Counted from the first letter of the stretch, positions 7,891 to 19,133 are shown. The stretch: 64,000 nt of DNA from Tessaracoccus lacteus (GCF_029917005.1 NZ_CP123967.1:1674001-1738000), one strand, 5' to 3'. The notes: generated by a model from the sequence alone, not told the origin. Numbers and translations are program-made.

Positions 7891-8583
7891 GTGCGTTTGG
7901 TCATTGCCCGCTGCCAGGTTGACTACGTGGGCCGGTTGACCGCCCACCTCCCCATGGCCACCCGTCTGATCCTCGTGAAGGCGGACGGGTCCGTCTCGGT
8001 CCACGCCGACGACCGCGCGTACAAGCCCCTGAACTGGATGAGCCCGCCCTGCACCATGCAGGTCAGTGACCCGGAGCCCGAGGTCGCCGAGCACGGCGTG
8101 ACGCAGGTCTGGCAGGTCAGGTCCAAGGACGGCGACACGCTGCGCATTCTGCTGGCCGACGTCATGCACGACTCCGACCACGAGCTCGGCATCGATCCCG
8201 GGCTGCAGAAGGACGGTGTCGAGGCGCACCTGCAGGCTCTGCTGGCCGAGCACCCGACGACGCTGGGTGACGGCATGAAGCTCGTCACCCGCGAGCACCT
8301 GACGCCCATCGGCCCAGTCGACCTGCTCCTGCGCGACGACGGCGGCAGGCTGGTCGCCGTCGAGGTGAAGCGGCGCGGCGAGATCGACGGGGTGGAGCAG
8401 CTGACGCGCTACCTGGACCTGATGAACCGCGACCCGCTGCTGGCCCCCGTGCGCGGCATCTTCGCGGCCCAGCAGATCAAGCCCCAGGCCCGGACGCTGG
8501 CCACCGACCGCGGCATCGAGTGCCGCCTGGTGGATTACGACGCGCTGCGCGGCCTCGACAACGCCGAGGATCGGCTCTTCTGA
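7891..8583 (+). CDS. nucS: Mismatch-specific endonuclease NucS
   Basis: NucS (EndoMS) cuts both strands at certain mismatches and drives MutS/MutL-independent mismatch repair in actinobacteria and some archaea. The 230-aa length is typical. The N-terminal half forms the DNA-binding/dimerisation domain ([16 protein letters not shown] onward) and the C-terminal half the RecB-like nuclease, with PVDLLLRDD carrying the catalytic Asp and [13 protein letters not shown] carrying the E-x-K motif. The beta-clamp-binding role resides at the extreme C-terminus (EDRLF). GTG at 7891 lies 6 nt after a -10 hexamer. It is the first gene of a three-gene overlapping operon. Confidence 0.95.
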   Translation: MRLVIARCQVDYVGRLTAHLPMATRLILVKADGSVSVHADDRAYKPLNWMSPPCTMQVSDPEPEVAEHGVTQVWQVRSKDGDTLRILLADVMHDSDHELGIDPGLQKDGVEAHLQALLAEHPTTLGDGMKLVTREHLTPIGPVDLLLRDDGGRLVAVEVKRRGEIDGVEQLTRYLDLMNRDPLLAPVRGIFAAQQIKPQARTLATDRGIECRLVDYDALRGLDNAEDRLF

Positions 8584-8858
8584 TGGCGAGGCGTCGCCCC
8601 TCGAAGCATACGCGGCCGCCGAGGCCGCTGCTCTCGGGCGGGTATCAGCGCCGCGAGGCGCGGCGTGGAGCCACCTTCATCGTCCGCGACGTGCCGGCGC
8701 ACCGCTCAACCAAGACCTACGTGTGCCCGGGCTGCCGGCACGACATCCCGCCGGGCACGGCCCACATCGTCGCCTGGCCGGAATCCGCGCCCTACGGCGC
8801 CGACCTCGGCCTGGAGGCGCGCCGGCACTGGCACAAGCACTGTTGGGGACTCGCATGA
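8583..8858 (+). CDS. Conserved zinc-binding-like small protein downstream of nucS
   Basis: A 91-aa basic protein. Residues 1-45 are arginine-rich. The rest has a conserved pattern: a CPGC knuckle (YVCPGCRHDIPPG), HIVAWPE, then RRHWHKHCW, giving three Cys plus His residues that could bind one zinc. Streptomyces genomes carry a homologue next to nucS, often labelled 'ATP/GTP-binding protein', although no P-loop is visible here. The ATG overlaps the nucS stop (TGATG), and its stop overlaps the hydrolase start (ATGA). A role with NucS in DNA repair is an untested contextual inference. Confidence 0.75.
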   Translation: MARRRPSKHTRPPRPLLSGGYQRREARRGATFIVRDVPAHRSTKTYVCPGCRHDIPPGTAHIVAWPESAPYGADLGLEARRHWHKHCWGLA

Positions 8859-9631
8859 AGCTGAACTCGCTCACCGTCGGCTCGGGCTCCCGCGAGGTCG
8901 TGTTCCTGCACGGCCTCTTCGGGCAGGGCAAGAACTTCGGCACCGTCGCGGCTCCGCTCGGCGACCTCGCGACCTGCCACCTGGTCGACCTGCCCAACCA
9001 CGGCCTCTCCCCCTGGACCCGCACGTTCGATCTCGACGAACAGGCCGAGATCGTGGCCGACTGGATCTCCGACGTGATCGTGATGCCGGTGACCCTCATC
9101 GGCCACTCCCTGGGAGGCAAGGTGGCCATGCGGCTCGCGCTGCGCCGCCCCGAGCTGGTGGACCGCCTGATGGTCGTCGACATCTCCCCCGCCCGCAACG
9201 ACGCGGCCTCGCAGTTCGACTCGCTGGTCGGCGCGCTGCGGTCGCTGAACCTGGACACCCTGACGAGCCGCACGGAGGCCGACCGTCTCCTGACCGACCA
9301 GATCCCCGATACGACGGTGCGCCAGTTCCTCCTGCAGAACCTGCGTCACAAGGGCGACAGCTGGTTCTGGTGCGCGAACCTCGACCTGCTCGGCGACTCG
9401 CTGCACCAGATCGGCGGTTGGCCGCCGATCCAGAGCGAGTACGACGGGCCGGTTCTGTGGGTCGCGGGAGGTCAGTCCCCCTACATCCTGCCCGGGCACA
9501 CGGAACCCATGCGCGAGCTGTTCCCCCGCATGACGCAGGTGACGCTCAAACGGGCCGGCCACTGGGTGCACGCCGACGAGCCCGCGGCGTTCGTGGAGCT
9601 CTGCCGGGCCTTCCTCGGCCGCGTCTTCTGA
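8855..9631 (+). CDS. Alpha/beta hydrolase
   Basis: A 258-aa single-domain alpha/beta-hydrolase, similar in size and order to the YbfF esterase group. Visible elements are the oxyanion-hole HGLFGQGKNF (19-28), the nucleophile elbow LIGHSLGG (Ser85) and the catalytic His in RAGHWVHADEP (about 235). Substrate is unknown. It is the third gene of the nucS operon, starting at an ATG that overlaps the preceding stop by 4 nt; longer 5' extensions would run through the zinc-binding-like gene. The C-terminus converges on the cyclophilin gene with an 8-nt gap. Confidence 0.85.
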   Translation: MKLNSLTVGSGSREVVFLHGLFGQGKNFGTVAAPLGDLATCHLVDLPNHGLSPWTRTFDLDEQAEIVADWISDVIVMPVTLIGHSLGGKVAMRLALRRPELVDRLMVVDISPARNDAASQFDSLVGALRSLNLDTLTSRTEADRLLTDQIPDTTVRQFLLQNLRHKGDSWFWCANLDLLGDSLHQIGGWPPIQSEYDGPVLWVAGGQSPYILPGHTEPMRELFPRMTQVTLKRAGHWVHADEPAAFVELCRAFLGRVF

Positions 9632-9639
9632 GGCCCCGC

Positions 9640-10299
9640 TCAGCCCAGCGTGATCGACGTGATCTTCGCCTCCGCGATGGGCGAGGTCTGGTCCACGGCG
9701 TCGACGCCCTGCGAGGCGATCGACCCGACGACGTCGATCCCGGCCTGGTCCATGGTGCCGAGCACGGTGTAGTCGGCCGGCAGGTCGGTGTCGGCGTAGA
9801 CGAGGAAGAACTGCGAGCCACCCGTGTTCTTCGCGCCGCGGTTGGCCATCGCGACCGTCCCGGCCGGGTACGTGGTGCCCGAGGTCACCTCGTCGGGAAT
9901 CGTGTAGCCGGGGCCGCCCGTCCCCGTGGCCGTCGGGTCGCCGCACTGCAGGATGAAGATCCCCGTGTCGACGAGCCGGTGGCAGACCGTGTCGTCGTAG
10001 AACCCCTGCTCCGCCAGCGAGACGAAGGAGTTCACCGTGCACGGGGCCGTCGCGCGGTCCATCGTCACGTCGATGTCACCCGCCGTGAGCTCGATCGTGG
10101 CGACCAAGGTGCCCGCCGCCGGCACTCCGGTGGTCTCCGGCGGGTCGACAGCCCGCGCCGGCTCGCCGTCGCTGGGGTAGCTACACGTCGTCAGCCCCTC
10201 CGAGGCAACCGCGCCGGCCGACTCGTTGGCGTCCGCGCATCCGCTCAGGGCGAAGGCGGCTGCGGCGGTCAGGACTGCGGCGAGGCGTAGCGTGTGCAC
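9640..10299 (-). CDS. Cyclophilin-type peptidyl-prolyl isomerase lipoprotein
   Basis: Extracytoplasmic prolyl cis-trans isomerase for secreted-protein folding. The 219-aa product starts with a lipoprotein signal (hydrophobic run, then LSGC with Cys21), a Ser/Ala/Glu linker, and a cyclophilin domain (about 60-219) with typical core motifs NSFVSLAEQGFYDDTVCHR, FILQCGDPTATG, GTVAMAN and GSQFFLVY. The usual QGGDP of cyclophilins reads LQCGDP, with an extra Cys, and a matching Cys in APCTVNSF could form a disulfide outside the cell. GTG at 10299 was preferred because a longer start at 10335 would overlap the divergent cobalamin gene. Confidence 0.88.
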   Translation of the reverse strand: MHTLRLAAVLTAAAAFALSGCADANESAGAVASEGLTTCSYPSDGEPARAVDPPETTGVPAAGTLVATIELTAGDIDVTMDRATAPCTVNSFVSLAEQGFYDDTVCHRLVDTGIFILQCGDPTATGTGGPGYTIPDEVTSGTTYPAGTVAMANRGAKNTGGSQFFLVYADTDLPADYTVLGTMDQAGIDVVGSIASQGVDAVDQTSPIAEAKITSITLG

Positions 10300-10315
10300 G
10301 CCGCCCACTCTGGCA

Positions 10316-10321
10316 TAGATT
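10316..10321 (+). promoter_or_regulatory. -10 element of the adenosyltransferase gene (leaderless)
   Basis: TAGATT exactly 6 nt before the ATG at 10328, the same hexamer and spacing as nucS. The -35 is poor. Confidence 0.4.
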
Positions 10322-10327
10322 GACCCA

Positions 10328-10936
10328 ATGGTCACTTTGTCGAAGATCTACACGAAGACCGGCGACGGCGGCACGACCCGCCTCGTCGACAACTCCGAAG
10401 TCCGCAAGACGGACGTGCGCGTCGAGGCGTATGGGCACGTGGACGAGGCCAACTCGGCCATCGGGCTCGCCCTGGCCCTCGGCGGCCTGCCGCCCCGCCT
10501 CGTCGAGATGCTGCGGCTCATCCAGAACGAGCTGTTCGACGTCGGCTCGGACCTGGCGAACCCCTTGGATCCCGAGCCGAAGTGGCAGCCGCTGCGCATC
10601 GAGGAGCACTCGGTCGAGCGGCTCGAGGGCTACATCGACGAGCTGCAGGAGGGCCTCGAGGTGCTGCGCAGCTTCATCCTGCCCACCGGCACCCCCGCCG
10701 GCGCGCAGCTGCACGTGGCCCGCTCCATTGCACGCCGGGCGGAACGCGCCGCCTGGCGGGCCCGCGAGGAGCACGGCGTCAAGGAGGTCGGTGGGATCAA
10801 CCCGCTGGCGGTCCGCTACCTGAACCGCCTGTCGGACCTGCTGTTCGTGATGAGCCGGGTCGCCAACGGCACCGAGCATGAGGTTCTGTGGGTGCCGGGC
10901 ACCGACCGGGAGAAGCCGGAAACCGGCCGCCACTGA
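10328..10936 (+). CDS. Cob(I)alamin adenosyltransferase, PduO type
   Basis: Transfers the 5'-deoxyadenosyl group of ATP to cob(I)alamin, giving coenzyme B12, which methylmalonyl-CoA mutase needs. The 202-aa protein has the PduO-family ATP-binding N-terminus (KIYTKTGDGGTTRL), the DEANSAIG segment, the helix with RSIARRAERAAW, and the C-terminal NRLSDLLFVMSRV. This places it in the PduO rather than the CobA/EutT class. It is functionally tied to the epimerase gene 5 kb away. Start at ATG 10328, 6 nt after a -10 hexamer. It converges on the DUF2550 gene with 4 nt between stops, as near the M. tuberculosis atp cluster. Confidence 0.93.
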   Translation: MVTLSKIYTKTGDGGTTRLVDNSEVRKTDVRVEAYGHVDEANSAIGLALALGGLPPRLVEMLRLIQNELFDVGSDLANPLDPEPKWQPLRIEEHSVERLEGYIDELQEGLEVLRSFILPTGTPAGAQLHVARSIARRAERAAWRAREEHGVKEVGGINPLAVRYLNRLSDLLFVMSRVANGTEHEVLWVPGTDREKPETGRH

Positions 10937-10940
10937 GGCG

Positions 10941-11402
10941 TCAGCGGGGAGAACTCGCGCTGCCTGGCAGGTAATGGCTGCCGGGTGGTGCGGACTCCAG
11001 CCAGCTCATCAGGGCGAGCACCTCGTCGGGCGACATAGACAGCGAGCTGACCTTGTCAGTGACCCGGTTGCGCACCGACACGACGACGGAGTCCTCGAAA
11101 AGCGCGATCGCCTCCAGCCCTGCCGGTTGTCGCTGGTGGACATACGCTGTCACGGCGCGGCCGAAGAGCGCCTTGGGCCGGAGGCTCAGTGAGAAGGAGC
11201 GGAACCACTCGAGGTTCTCCCCTCGGTAACGGGCCACGCCGAGGACCCAGCCGGCCCCGCCAGGGTCCTCCCGCATCCGGTAGGCGCAGTCAAAAAGGCC
11301 GCCCTGGCCTGTGAGCCAGCGGCGGCGGAGATAGAGGAGCACGAACGGGAGGAGCACCACGAGCGCGCAGATCAGCGTGACGATCACGATCTGCCAGCCC
11401 AT
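10941..11402 (-). CDS. DUF2550 membrane-anchored protein
   Basis: A 153-aa protein of unknown function with a single N-terminal transmembrane helix (about residues 4-25, IVIVTLICALVVLLPFVLLYL) followed by a basic RRRWLTGQ stop-transfer and a soluble domain (about 35-135). It belongs to the DUF2550 family, found almost invariably downstream of atpC in actinobacteria, and it lies there here. The conserved place suggests a link with the ATP synthase or its assembly, but no experiment known to me shows that. A hairpin separates it from atpC, so it may be expressed at a lower level. Confidence 0.8.
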   Translation of the reverse strand: MGWQIVIVTLICALVVLLPFVLLYLRRRWLTGQGGLFDCAYRMREDPGGAGWVLGVARYRGENLEWFRSFSLSLRPKALFGRAVTAYVHQRQPAGLEAIALFEDSVVVSVRNRVTDKVSSLSMSPDEVLALMSWLESAPPGSHYLPGSASSPR

Positions 11403-11424
11403 CGGGGCCCTCCCTTCAATGTGC

Positions 11425-11458
11425 CTCAGGGCAGCCCGTGGTAGCGGGCCGCCCTGAG
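11425..11458 (-). terminator. Hairpin between atpC and the DUF2550 gene
   Basis: CTCAGGGC and GCCCTGAG pair (8 bp), with a shorter inner stem CCCG/CGGG. It lies just after the atpC stop, has no T tract, and probably reduces read-through into the DUF2550 gene rather than stopping it fully. Confidence 0.5.
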
Positions 11459-11471
11459 TGGTGGTGTGAGC

Positions 11472-11894
11472 CTAGTGCTCCGACGTGTGTGAAGCGTACG
11501 CCTCGCCGGCGACGATCTGCGCCTGGAGGATCCTCAGGTGGTGCAGCTCGTCGTCATCGGCACGGCCCTGCAGCGCCTTGGCCTCGAGGGTCGCGGCCTG
11601 CTGCTGGGCCTCGTCGAGGCCAACCTCATGTCCGAGGTGCGCCCGCTCGGCGAGGATGGACACGCGGCCATGGGCGACGGAGATGTACCCTCCATCGACC
11701 GCGATGGTCTCGCTTCGCCCGTCGTCCGTCACGATCTCGACCGCGCAGGGCACGAGCAGGGCCATCAACGGCTCATGGCCCGGCAGGATGCCCACGTCAC
11801 CCTCGACCGTGCGCGCGATGACGTTGACGGAGTCCCCCGACCAGACCAACCGGTCGGCTGAGACCACCTCGACGTGCAGCGGAGGACGCTCCAC
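11472..11894 (-). CDS. atpC: ATP synthase epsilon subunit
   Basis: The central-stalk epsilon subunit contacts gamma and the c-ring and can inhibit ATP hydrolysis. At 140 aa, the N-terminal beta-sandwich is clear (PLHVEVVSADRLVWSGDS, then GDVGILPGHEPLMALL) and the C-terminal helical hairpin is short (DEAQQQAATLEAKALQ). Last gene of the atp operon, 3 nt after atpD. The ATG at 11894 begins directly on the conserved strand. Confidence 0.95.
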   Translation of the reverse strand: MERPPLHVEVVSADRLVWSGDSVNVIARTVEGDVGILPGHEPLMALLVPCAVEIVTDDGRSETIAVDGGYISVAHGRVSILAERAHLGHEVGLDEAQQQAATLEAKALQGRADDDELHHLRILQAQIVAGEAYASHTSEH

Positions 11895-11897
11895 GGC

Positions 11898-14296
<2,399 letters not shown>

Positions 14297-14300
14297 GGCG

Positions 14301-15938
14301 TCAGCTCCGCTTCTGACGGACGATCGTCTCCTGGCCGATCTCCTCGTCGGTGAGAGGCTTGTGCTCTTCCTTGCCGGGAAGCAGCTTGCCCTCCGATGTG
14401 CGGAAGATCTGGCGGAAGTCGACGATCGCCTTCCGGACGGCGTCCTTGCGGTCGTCGCCGAACACGAAGTCGGCCGCGATTCCGGTCAGAGTGTCGCTGT
14501 TGTGGCGCAGGTAGTCCAGGAACTCCTGCTCGAACCGCAGCACGTCGTCGACGGGGACGTCGTCGAACAGGCCCTCGGTGCCGGCCCAGACGCTGATGAC
14601 CTGGTCCTCGACCGGGTACGGCGCGTACTGGCCCTGGCGGAGCAGCTCGGTGAGACGGGCGCCCCGGTCGAGCTGGCGACGGGTGGCGGCGTCCAGGTCG
14701 GAGGCGAACATGGCGAAGGCCTGCATGTCGCGGTACTGCGCCAGCGAGATCTTCAGCGATCCTGCGACCTGCTTCATCGCCTTGACCTGCGCGGCGCCGC
14801 CGACGCGGGACACGGAGACGCCGACGTCCACGGCGGGACGCTGGTTGGCGTTGAACAGGTCGGACTGCAGGAAGATCTGGCCGTCCGTGATCGAGATGAC
14901 GTTGGTCGGGATGTAGGCCGAGACGTCGTTCGCCTTGGTCTCGATGATCGGCAGGCCGGTCATCGATCCCGCGCCCAGCTCGTCGGAGAGCTTGGCGCAG
15001 CGCTCCAGCAGGCGGGAGTGGAGGTAGAACACGTCGCCGGGGTAGGCCTCACGGCCCGGCGGGCGACGCAGCAGCAGCGACATGGCGCGGTAGGCCTCGG
15101 CCTGCTTGGTCAGGTCATCGAAGACGATGAGGACGTGCTTGCCCTGATACATCCAGTGCTGGCCGATCGCGGAACCGGAGTAGGGGGCGATGTACTTGAA
15201 GCCCGCGGGATCGGACGCCGGAGCGTGCACGATCGTCGTGTATTCCAGCGCACCCGCGGCCTCCAGCGTCGAGCGGACCTCGGCGATGGTGGAGCCCTTC
15301 TGGCCGATGGCGACGTAGATGCAGCGGACCTGCTTCTTCGGGTCACCGGAGGCCCAGTTGGTCTTCTGGTTGATGATCGTGTCGAGCGCGATGGCCGTCT
15401 TGCCGGTCTTGCGGTCGCCGATGATCAGCTGACGCTGCCCACGCCCGATCGGGATCATGGCGTCGATGGCCTTGAGGCCGGTCTGCAGGGGCTCGCGCAC
15501 CTCCTGGCGGTCCATGACGCCGGCGGCCTGCAGCTCGAGCGCGCGGCGTCCCTCGATGCCGCTGATGTCGCCGAGGCCGTCGATCGGGTTGCCCATCGCG
15601 TCGACCACGCGGCCGAGGTAGCCCTCGCCTACGGGGACGGAGAGGACCTCGCCGGTGCCGTACACGGTCGACCCCTCGTCGATGCCCTCAGAGTCGCCGA
15701 GCACGACGACGCCGATCTCACGCTCGTCCAGGTTCAGGGCGATGCCCAGCGTGCCGTTGGCGAAGCGCAGCAGCTCGTTGGCCATCGCCGAGGGCAGGCC
15801 CTCGACGCGGGCGATGCCGTCGCCGGAGGTGACGACGGTGCCGACCTCGGTCTTCGAGGCCGAAGCCGGCTCATACGACTTGACGAAGTCGTCAAGAGCG
15901 CTGCGGATCTCGTCCGGACTGATGGTGAGTTCAGCCAT
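14301..15938 (-). CDS. atpA: ATP synthase alpha subunit
   Basis: Non-catalytic nucleotide-binding F1 subunit, 545 aa. N-terminal delta-contact segment ([18 protein letters not shown]), beta barrel, Walker A GDRKTGKT, and the conserved [23 protein letters not shown] Walker B region. The arginine finger sits in the [10 protein letters not shown] motif. A C-terminal extension of about 35 residues (ending [19 protein letters not shown]) goes beyond the E. coli length of 513; in mycobacteria such an extension suppresses ATP hydrolysis, so a similar latency here is plausible but unproven. Confidence 0.97.
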   Translation of the reverse strand: MAELTISPDEIRSALDDFVKSYEPASASKTEVGTVVTSGDGIARVEGLPSAMANELLRFANGTLGIALNLDEREIGVVVLGDSEGIDEGSTVYGTGEVLSVPVGEGYLGRVVDAMGNPIDGLGDISGIEGRRALELQAAGVMDRQEVREPLQTGLKAIDAMIPIGRGQRQLIIGDRKTGKTAIALDTIINQKTNWASGDPKKQVRCIYVAIGQKGSTIAEVRSTLEAAGALEYTTIVHAPASDPAGFKYIAPYSGSAIGQHWMYQGKHVLIVFDDLTKQAEAYRAMSLLLRRPPGREAYPGDVFYLHSRLLERCAKLSDELGAGSMTGLPIIETKANDVSAYIPTNVISITDGQIFLQSDLFNANQRPAVDVGVSVSRVGGAAQVKAMKQVAGSLKISLAQYRDMQAFAMFASDLDAATRRQLDRGARLTELLRQGQYAPYPVEDQVISVWAGTEGLFDDVPVDDVLRFEQEFLDYLRHNSDTLTGIAADFVFGDDRKDAVRKAIVDFRQIFRTSEGKLLPGKEEHKPLTDEEIGQETIVRQKRS

Positions 15939-15959
15939 TGCGTTCTACTTTCTTGGGTG

Positions 15960-16757
15960 TCACAGGTTGACGAGTTGCCGGCGGGCGTCTTCGAGCCGGG
16001 CAGCAACAGTGGATTCGATGACGTCGTCGCCGATGGCCACGTTCACCCCGCCGATGACGGAGGGGTCGACGTGCACCTGCAGCGACAGGGGCTTGCCGGC
16101 GGACTTCTCGAGTGCGGCCTTCAGGCGGGCCGTTCGGGACTCGTCGAGCGGGCGGGCGACGGTGACGCGGGCGATGGTGAGACCGGCGAGTTCGGCCGCC
16201 GCGCGGAGGAACCCGCCTACGGTGGGCACGAAGGCCGCCAGGTTCGGCCGGACCGCCCGGTCGAGGAGCGCCTGGGCCACGGGGCTGATCCTCCCGCCAA
16301 AGAGGCGTTCGAGCAGCTCACGCTTCTCGGCCGCGCCGTACGACGGGTTGCGCAGCGCCACCGCTAGCTCCGGGTGGTCACGCACCACGCTCAGCGCCTG
16401 GAACAGGTCGCTGGTCACGGTGTCGAGCGTCCCGTCGCTCCTGGCGGCCTTCAGCTTCAGCCGGACCCCCTCGCGCTCGAGTGCCTCGACGAACGCCGCA
16501 CCGCTCTCGAACTCTGCGGCCGAGAAGGCGCTGAGCACCTCGAGGGTGGCCGGGGCGACCTTCCCGCGGAAGATCCGGGAAGCGAGCTCGACGCGCGAGC
16601 TCTCCGCCGCGGACGGGTCCGACAGCGACCGACGCAGCATCACGTTGCCGTCGAGCAGGTCGACGACCGCGAACAGCTCGTCGGAGGTGACGGCATCGGT
16701 GTCGATGCCGTCGACCTGAGCGTCGAGCTGCGCGATGACAGCGTCGCCGGCCTTCAT
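15960..16757 (-). CDS. atpH: ATP synthase delta subunit (OSCP)
   Basis: Peripheral-stalk subunit joining the b dimer to the top of F1. At 265 aa it is much longer than the about 177 aa of E. coli delta. The OSCP domain occupies about residues 85-265 (RIFRGKVAPATLEVLSAF, ending GVNVAIGDDVIESTVAARLEDARRQL), preceded by an alpha-helical extension. In mycobacteria the delta gene is a b-delta fusion of about 446 aa; this one has no transmembrane helix and is intermediate. Its ATG overlaps the atpF stop by 4 nt. Confidence 0.94.
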   Translation of the reverse strand: MKAGDAVIAQLDAQVDGIDTDAVTSDELFAVVDLLDGNVMLRRSLSDPSAAESSRVELASRIFRGKVAPATLEVLSAFSAAEFESGAAFVEALEREGVRLKLKAARSDGTLDTVTSDLFQALSVVRDHPELAVALRNPSYGAAEKRELLERLFGGRISPVAQALLDRAVRPNLAAFVPTVGGFLRAAAELAGLTIARVTVARPLDESRTARLKAALEKSAGKPLSLQVHVDPSVIGGVNVAIGDDVIESTVAARLEDARRQLVNL

Positions 16758-17299
16758 CGGGCCTGACCTGCCGACTCGAGATCAGCGAGGAACCGGTCAA
16801 TGGTGCGCTGGGCGCGCTCGTCGTCGCTGAGCGACTCGCCGACGATCTTGCCGGCCAGTGTGGTGGCCATGGTGCCCACCTCGCCGCGGAGCTCCCCCAC
16901 CAGGTGGAGACGCTCGGCCTCGAGCTGGACCCGGCCTGCCTCGAGGATCCGCTGGGATTCCCTCGTCGCCTTGTCGCGTGCCTCGGCGAGGATCGTGGCG
17001 GACTGGTTCTTCGCGTCCTCACGGATGCGGGCGGCCTCCTCGCGGGCAGCCTTGAGCTGCTCGGTGTAGTCGGCCAGCGCTGCCTCGGCCTTCGCCTCGG
17101 CCCGCGCCGCGCGCTGCATCCCGCCCTCGATCTTGTCGGAGCGCTCCTGATACATCTTCTCGAAGGCAGGAACGACGACCTTCCACATGATGACGAAGAT
17201 GATCAGCATCAAGACGATGCCGACGATCACCTCCGACATGTGATGGGGCGCAAGAGGACCGAGATCGATCTCCTGCAGCACCCCAAGGTTCGGGGACAT
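16754..17299 (-). CDS. atpF: ATP synthase b subunit
   Basis: Membrane-anchored peripheral stalk, 181 aa. One transmembrane helix (about 21-45, HMSEVIVGIVLMLIIFVIMWKVVVPAF) is followed by a long charged coiled coil rich in Glu/Ala/Arg. It is followed with a 4-nt overlap by atpH and preceded by atpE with an 8-nt gap. Confidence 0.95.
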   Translation of the reverse strand: MSPNLGVLQEIDLGPLAPHHMSEVIVGIVLMLIIFVIMWKVVVPAFEKMYQERSDKIEGGMQRAARAEAKAEAALADYTEQLKAAREEAARIREDAKNQSATILAEARDKATRESQRILEAGRVQLEAERLHLVGELRGEVGTMATTLAGKIVGESLSDDERAQRTIDRFLADLESAGQAR

Positions 17300-17307
17300 C
17301 AGGCGAC

Positions 17308-17532
17308 TCAGAGGACGAAGGCGAGCGCGATGGCGATGATGGCCAGGGCCTCAACCACCGCGAAGCCGATGAACGCGGTGCTCATCATCGCGCCACGGGC
17401 CTCGGGCTGACGGGCGGTGCCGTTGATGACGGAGGCGAAGATCCAGGCAACACCCAGCGCCGGGGCGATGGTCGCGATCGCGTAGCCGATCATGTTCAGG
17501 CTGCCGGTGATTTCGATTTCGAGGAGGGACAT
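17308..17532 (-). CDS. atpE: ATP synthase c subunit
   Basis: Proton-carrying ring subunit, 74 aa: two helices joined by the polar loop ARQPEARG. The ion-binding Glu61 is in helix 2 (GFAVVEALAI). Extra side chains typical of sodium-binding rings are not apparent, so the ring is expected to be proton-driven. Asp/Glu position and the ALGVAWIFASV segment near the diarylquinoline site resemble other actinobacteria. A GGAAAG-like Shine-Dalgarno precedes the ATG. Confidence 0.97.
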   Translation of the reverse strand: MSLLEIEITGSLNMIGYAIATIAPALGVAWIFASVINGTARQPEARGAMMSTAFIGFAVVEALAIIAIALAFVL

Positions 17533-17589
17533 TGTTTTCCTTTCGGATGGCTCGCCCGGCCACTTCGCTGACCGGGGAAGTCGGGTTGA

Positions 17590-18390
17590 TCAGTGCGCCT
17601 CGGCGATCGAGGTCGACACGTACTGGGCGGTGAGAACCGTGAAGATGTAGGCCTGCAGCGCACCGATGAACAGCTCGAGCAGGAGGATGATGAGGCTGAA
17701 GGCGAGCGAGACGCCGCCGGCGACGTTGTAGAACGTGTTGTCGGCGTAGGTCAGCAGGAACCCGCCGCCCACCACGAACACCAAGACGACCAGGTGGCCG
17801 GCGAACAGGTTGGCGAAGAGACGCAGGGCCAGCGTGACGGGCCTCGTGATGAACGTCGCCAGGAACTCCAGCGGGATCACCATGATCAGCAGCGGGGCGG
17901 GCACCCCGTCGGGGATCAGCGCCTTCTTGAGGAAGCCGGGCCCCCACTTCTTGAAGCCGGCTCCGACATAGACCAGCCACGACAGGATCGCGAGCCCGTA
18001 GGCGTATCCGACGTTCGAGAACGTCGGATACATGAACAGGAAGAACTCGCCGAACCAGTTGTTGATCAGCAGGAACGAGAACAGACCGAGCAGGTACGGC
18101 AGGAACCGGCGGAAGTCCTCGTGGAGGATGTCGCGCGCCACGCCGTTGCGGATGAACTCGTAGATGTACTCCGCCGCGAACTGCGCCTTCGACGGCTGTG
18201 TCTTCAGGCGCCGCGAGGCGATCCACCAGAGGATGATGACCAGGGCAGCGCCGATGACGGCCTGGAAGAAGGGCTTGTTCATCCAGTCAGGCAGCACGCC
18301 CGGCCAGACGGAGTCCCAGAGGAAGTCCTCGACACCGGGTGGCGTGTAACCGCCGCCGTCGGTCTCCATCGGAAGTAGCCCAAGGCTCAC
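17590..18390 (-). CDS. atpB: ATP synthase a subunit
   Basis: Membrane stator that forms the proton half-channels, 266 aa, with about six transmembrane helices. The essential Arg lies in TLALRLFANLFAGHLVVLV and the C-terminal helix in LLLELFIGALQAYIFTVLTAQYV. Start GTG at 18390 overlaps the atpZ stop by 4 nt (GTGA); an internal ATG at 18369 (METDGGG) is an alternative because the first residues are not conserved. First structural F0 gene of the operon. Confidence 0.96.
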   Translation of the reverse strand: MSLGLLPMETDGGGYTPPGVEDFLWDSVWPGVLPDWMNKPFFQAVIGAALVIILWWIASRRLKTQPSKAQFAAEYIYEFIRNGVARDILHEDFRRFLPYLLGLFSFLLINNWFGEFFLFMYPTFSNVGYAYGLAILSWLVYVGAGFKKWGPGFLKKALIPDGVPAPLLIMVIPLEFLATFITRPVTLALRLFANLFAGHLVVLVFVVGGGFLLTYADNTFYNVAGGVSLAFSLIILLLELFIGALQAYIFTVLTAQYVSTSIAEAH

Positions 18391-18620
18391 GTACCGCTCC
18401 CGTATCGCTTGATGATCAGATACACGCTGAACCCGAGGCCCACGATGAGGCCGATCGGCAACAGCCAGGTTGTCTTCAGGAAGTAGTCACCCAGCCAGCC
18501 GAGCCCACCATAGAAGATGAGGCCGGCGAGGATGTAGCTGAGCGCAACCATGCCGTCTTCCTTGCCGTCCGGACCGCTCGGTCCGGGCTGCGTGTCAGGC
18601 GTCTTCGGCGTGGTCCCCAT
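18387..18620 (-). CDS. atpZ: AtpZ-like small membrane protein
   Basis: A 77-aa protein with two transmembrane helices (about 24-43 and 51-69) after a Pro/Gly/Asp-rich start. It matches the 'ATPase gene 1' family placed before atpB, where AtpZ/AtpI proteins help assemble the c ring or carry Mg2+/Ca2+. The motif GGLGWLGDYFL fits that family. It overlaps atpB by 4 nt. Confidence 0.8.
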   Translation of the reverse strand: MGTTPKTPDTQPGPSGPDGKEDGMVALSYILAGLIFYGGLGWLGDYFLKTTWLLPIGLIVGLGFSVYLIIKRYGSGT

Positions 18621-18668
18621 GTCGTGGCTGAGCCTAGCGGAATCGGCGGGCTCTTACACGTCGAACCA

Positions 18669-19133
18669 TCAGTTTGAACGCGGCGGGGTGTACTCGGTGT
18701 CGTAGACGGGAACACGTTGCCTTGACGCGATGACCACCACTCCGCTAACCCAGGCCAGCACCGTGCCGGCGACGCTCAGCAGCAGCCACCCGTCGCGCAC
18801 GTGGGGCGCCACGGCGTCGAGGTTCAGCACGCCCCACAGGCCGGCCGCGATACCGATTACGCGCACCGCGTAACTGACCATCACGAGCCCGAGGCCCTGG
18901 AACGGCTCGAGCTCGGAGGCGACGACCTCGAGGGCCTGGCCGATGCTGTAGAAGACGACGACGGCGGCGAATCCAAGGGCGGCGGTCAGGGCCGCGGAGG
19001 CACCGTCGAGCGCGAGGGCGAGCCCGATGATGGTCAGCCCGACGACGTGACCGGCGACGAGCCCGCCGATCATCATCTCCAGGGCCCGGCGGGTGGCGGC
19101 CGAGACGCGTCTCTCAGCCATCGTCGCCGACAT
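18669..19133 (-). CDS. AtpI-like four-helix membrane protein
   Basis: A 154-aa protein with four hydrophobic segments (about 20-42, 47-72, 80-105 and 118-140), in the position of atpI/Rv1303 in other actinobacteria, between the wecA-type gene and the F0 genes. Probable role in ATP synthase assembly; sequence conservation in this family is low. The start at 19133 overlaps the WecA-like gene by 20 nt; a second ATG at 19121 would reduce the overlap to 8 nt. No Shine-Dalgarno is evident for either. Confidence 0.7.
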   Translation of the reverse strand: MSATMAERRVSAATRRALEMMIGGLVAGHVVGLTIIGLALALDGASAALTAALGFAAVVVFYSIGQALEVVASELEPFQGLGLVMVSYAVRVIGIAAGLWGVLNLDAVAPHVRDGWLLLSVAGTVLAWVSGVVVIASRQRVPVYDTEYTPPRSN

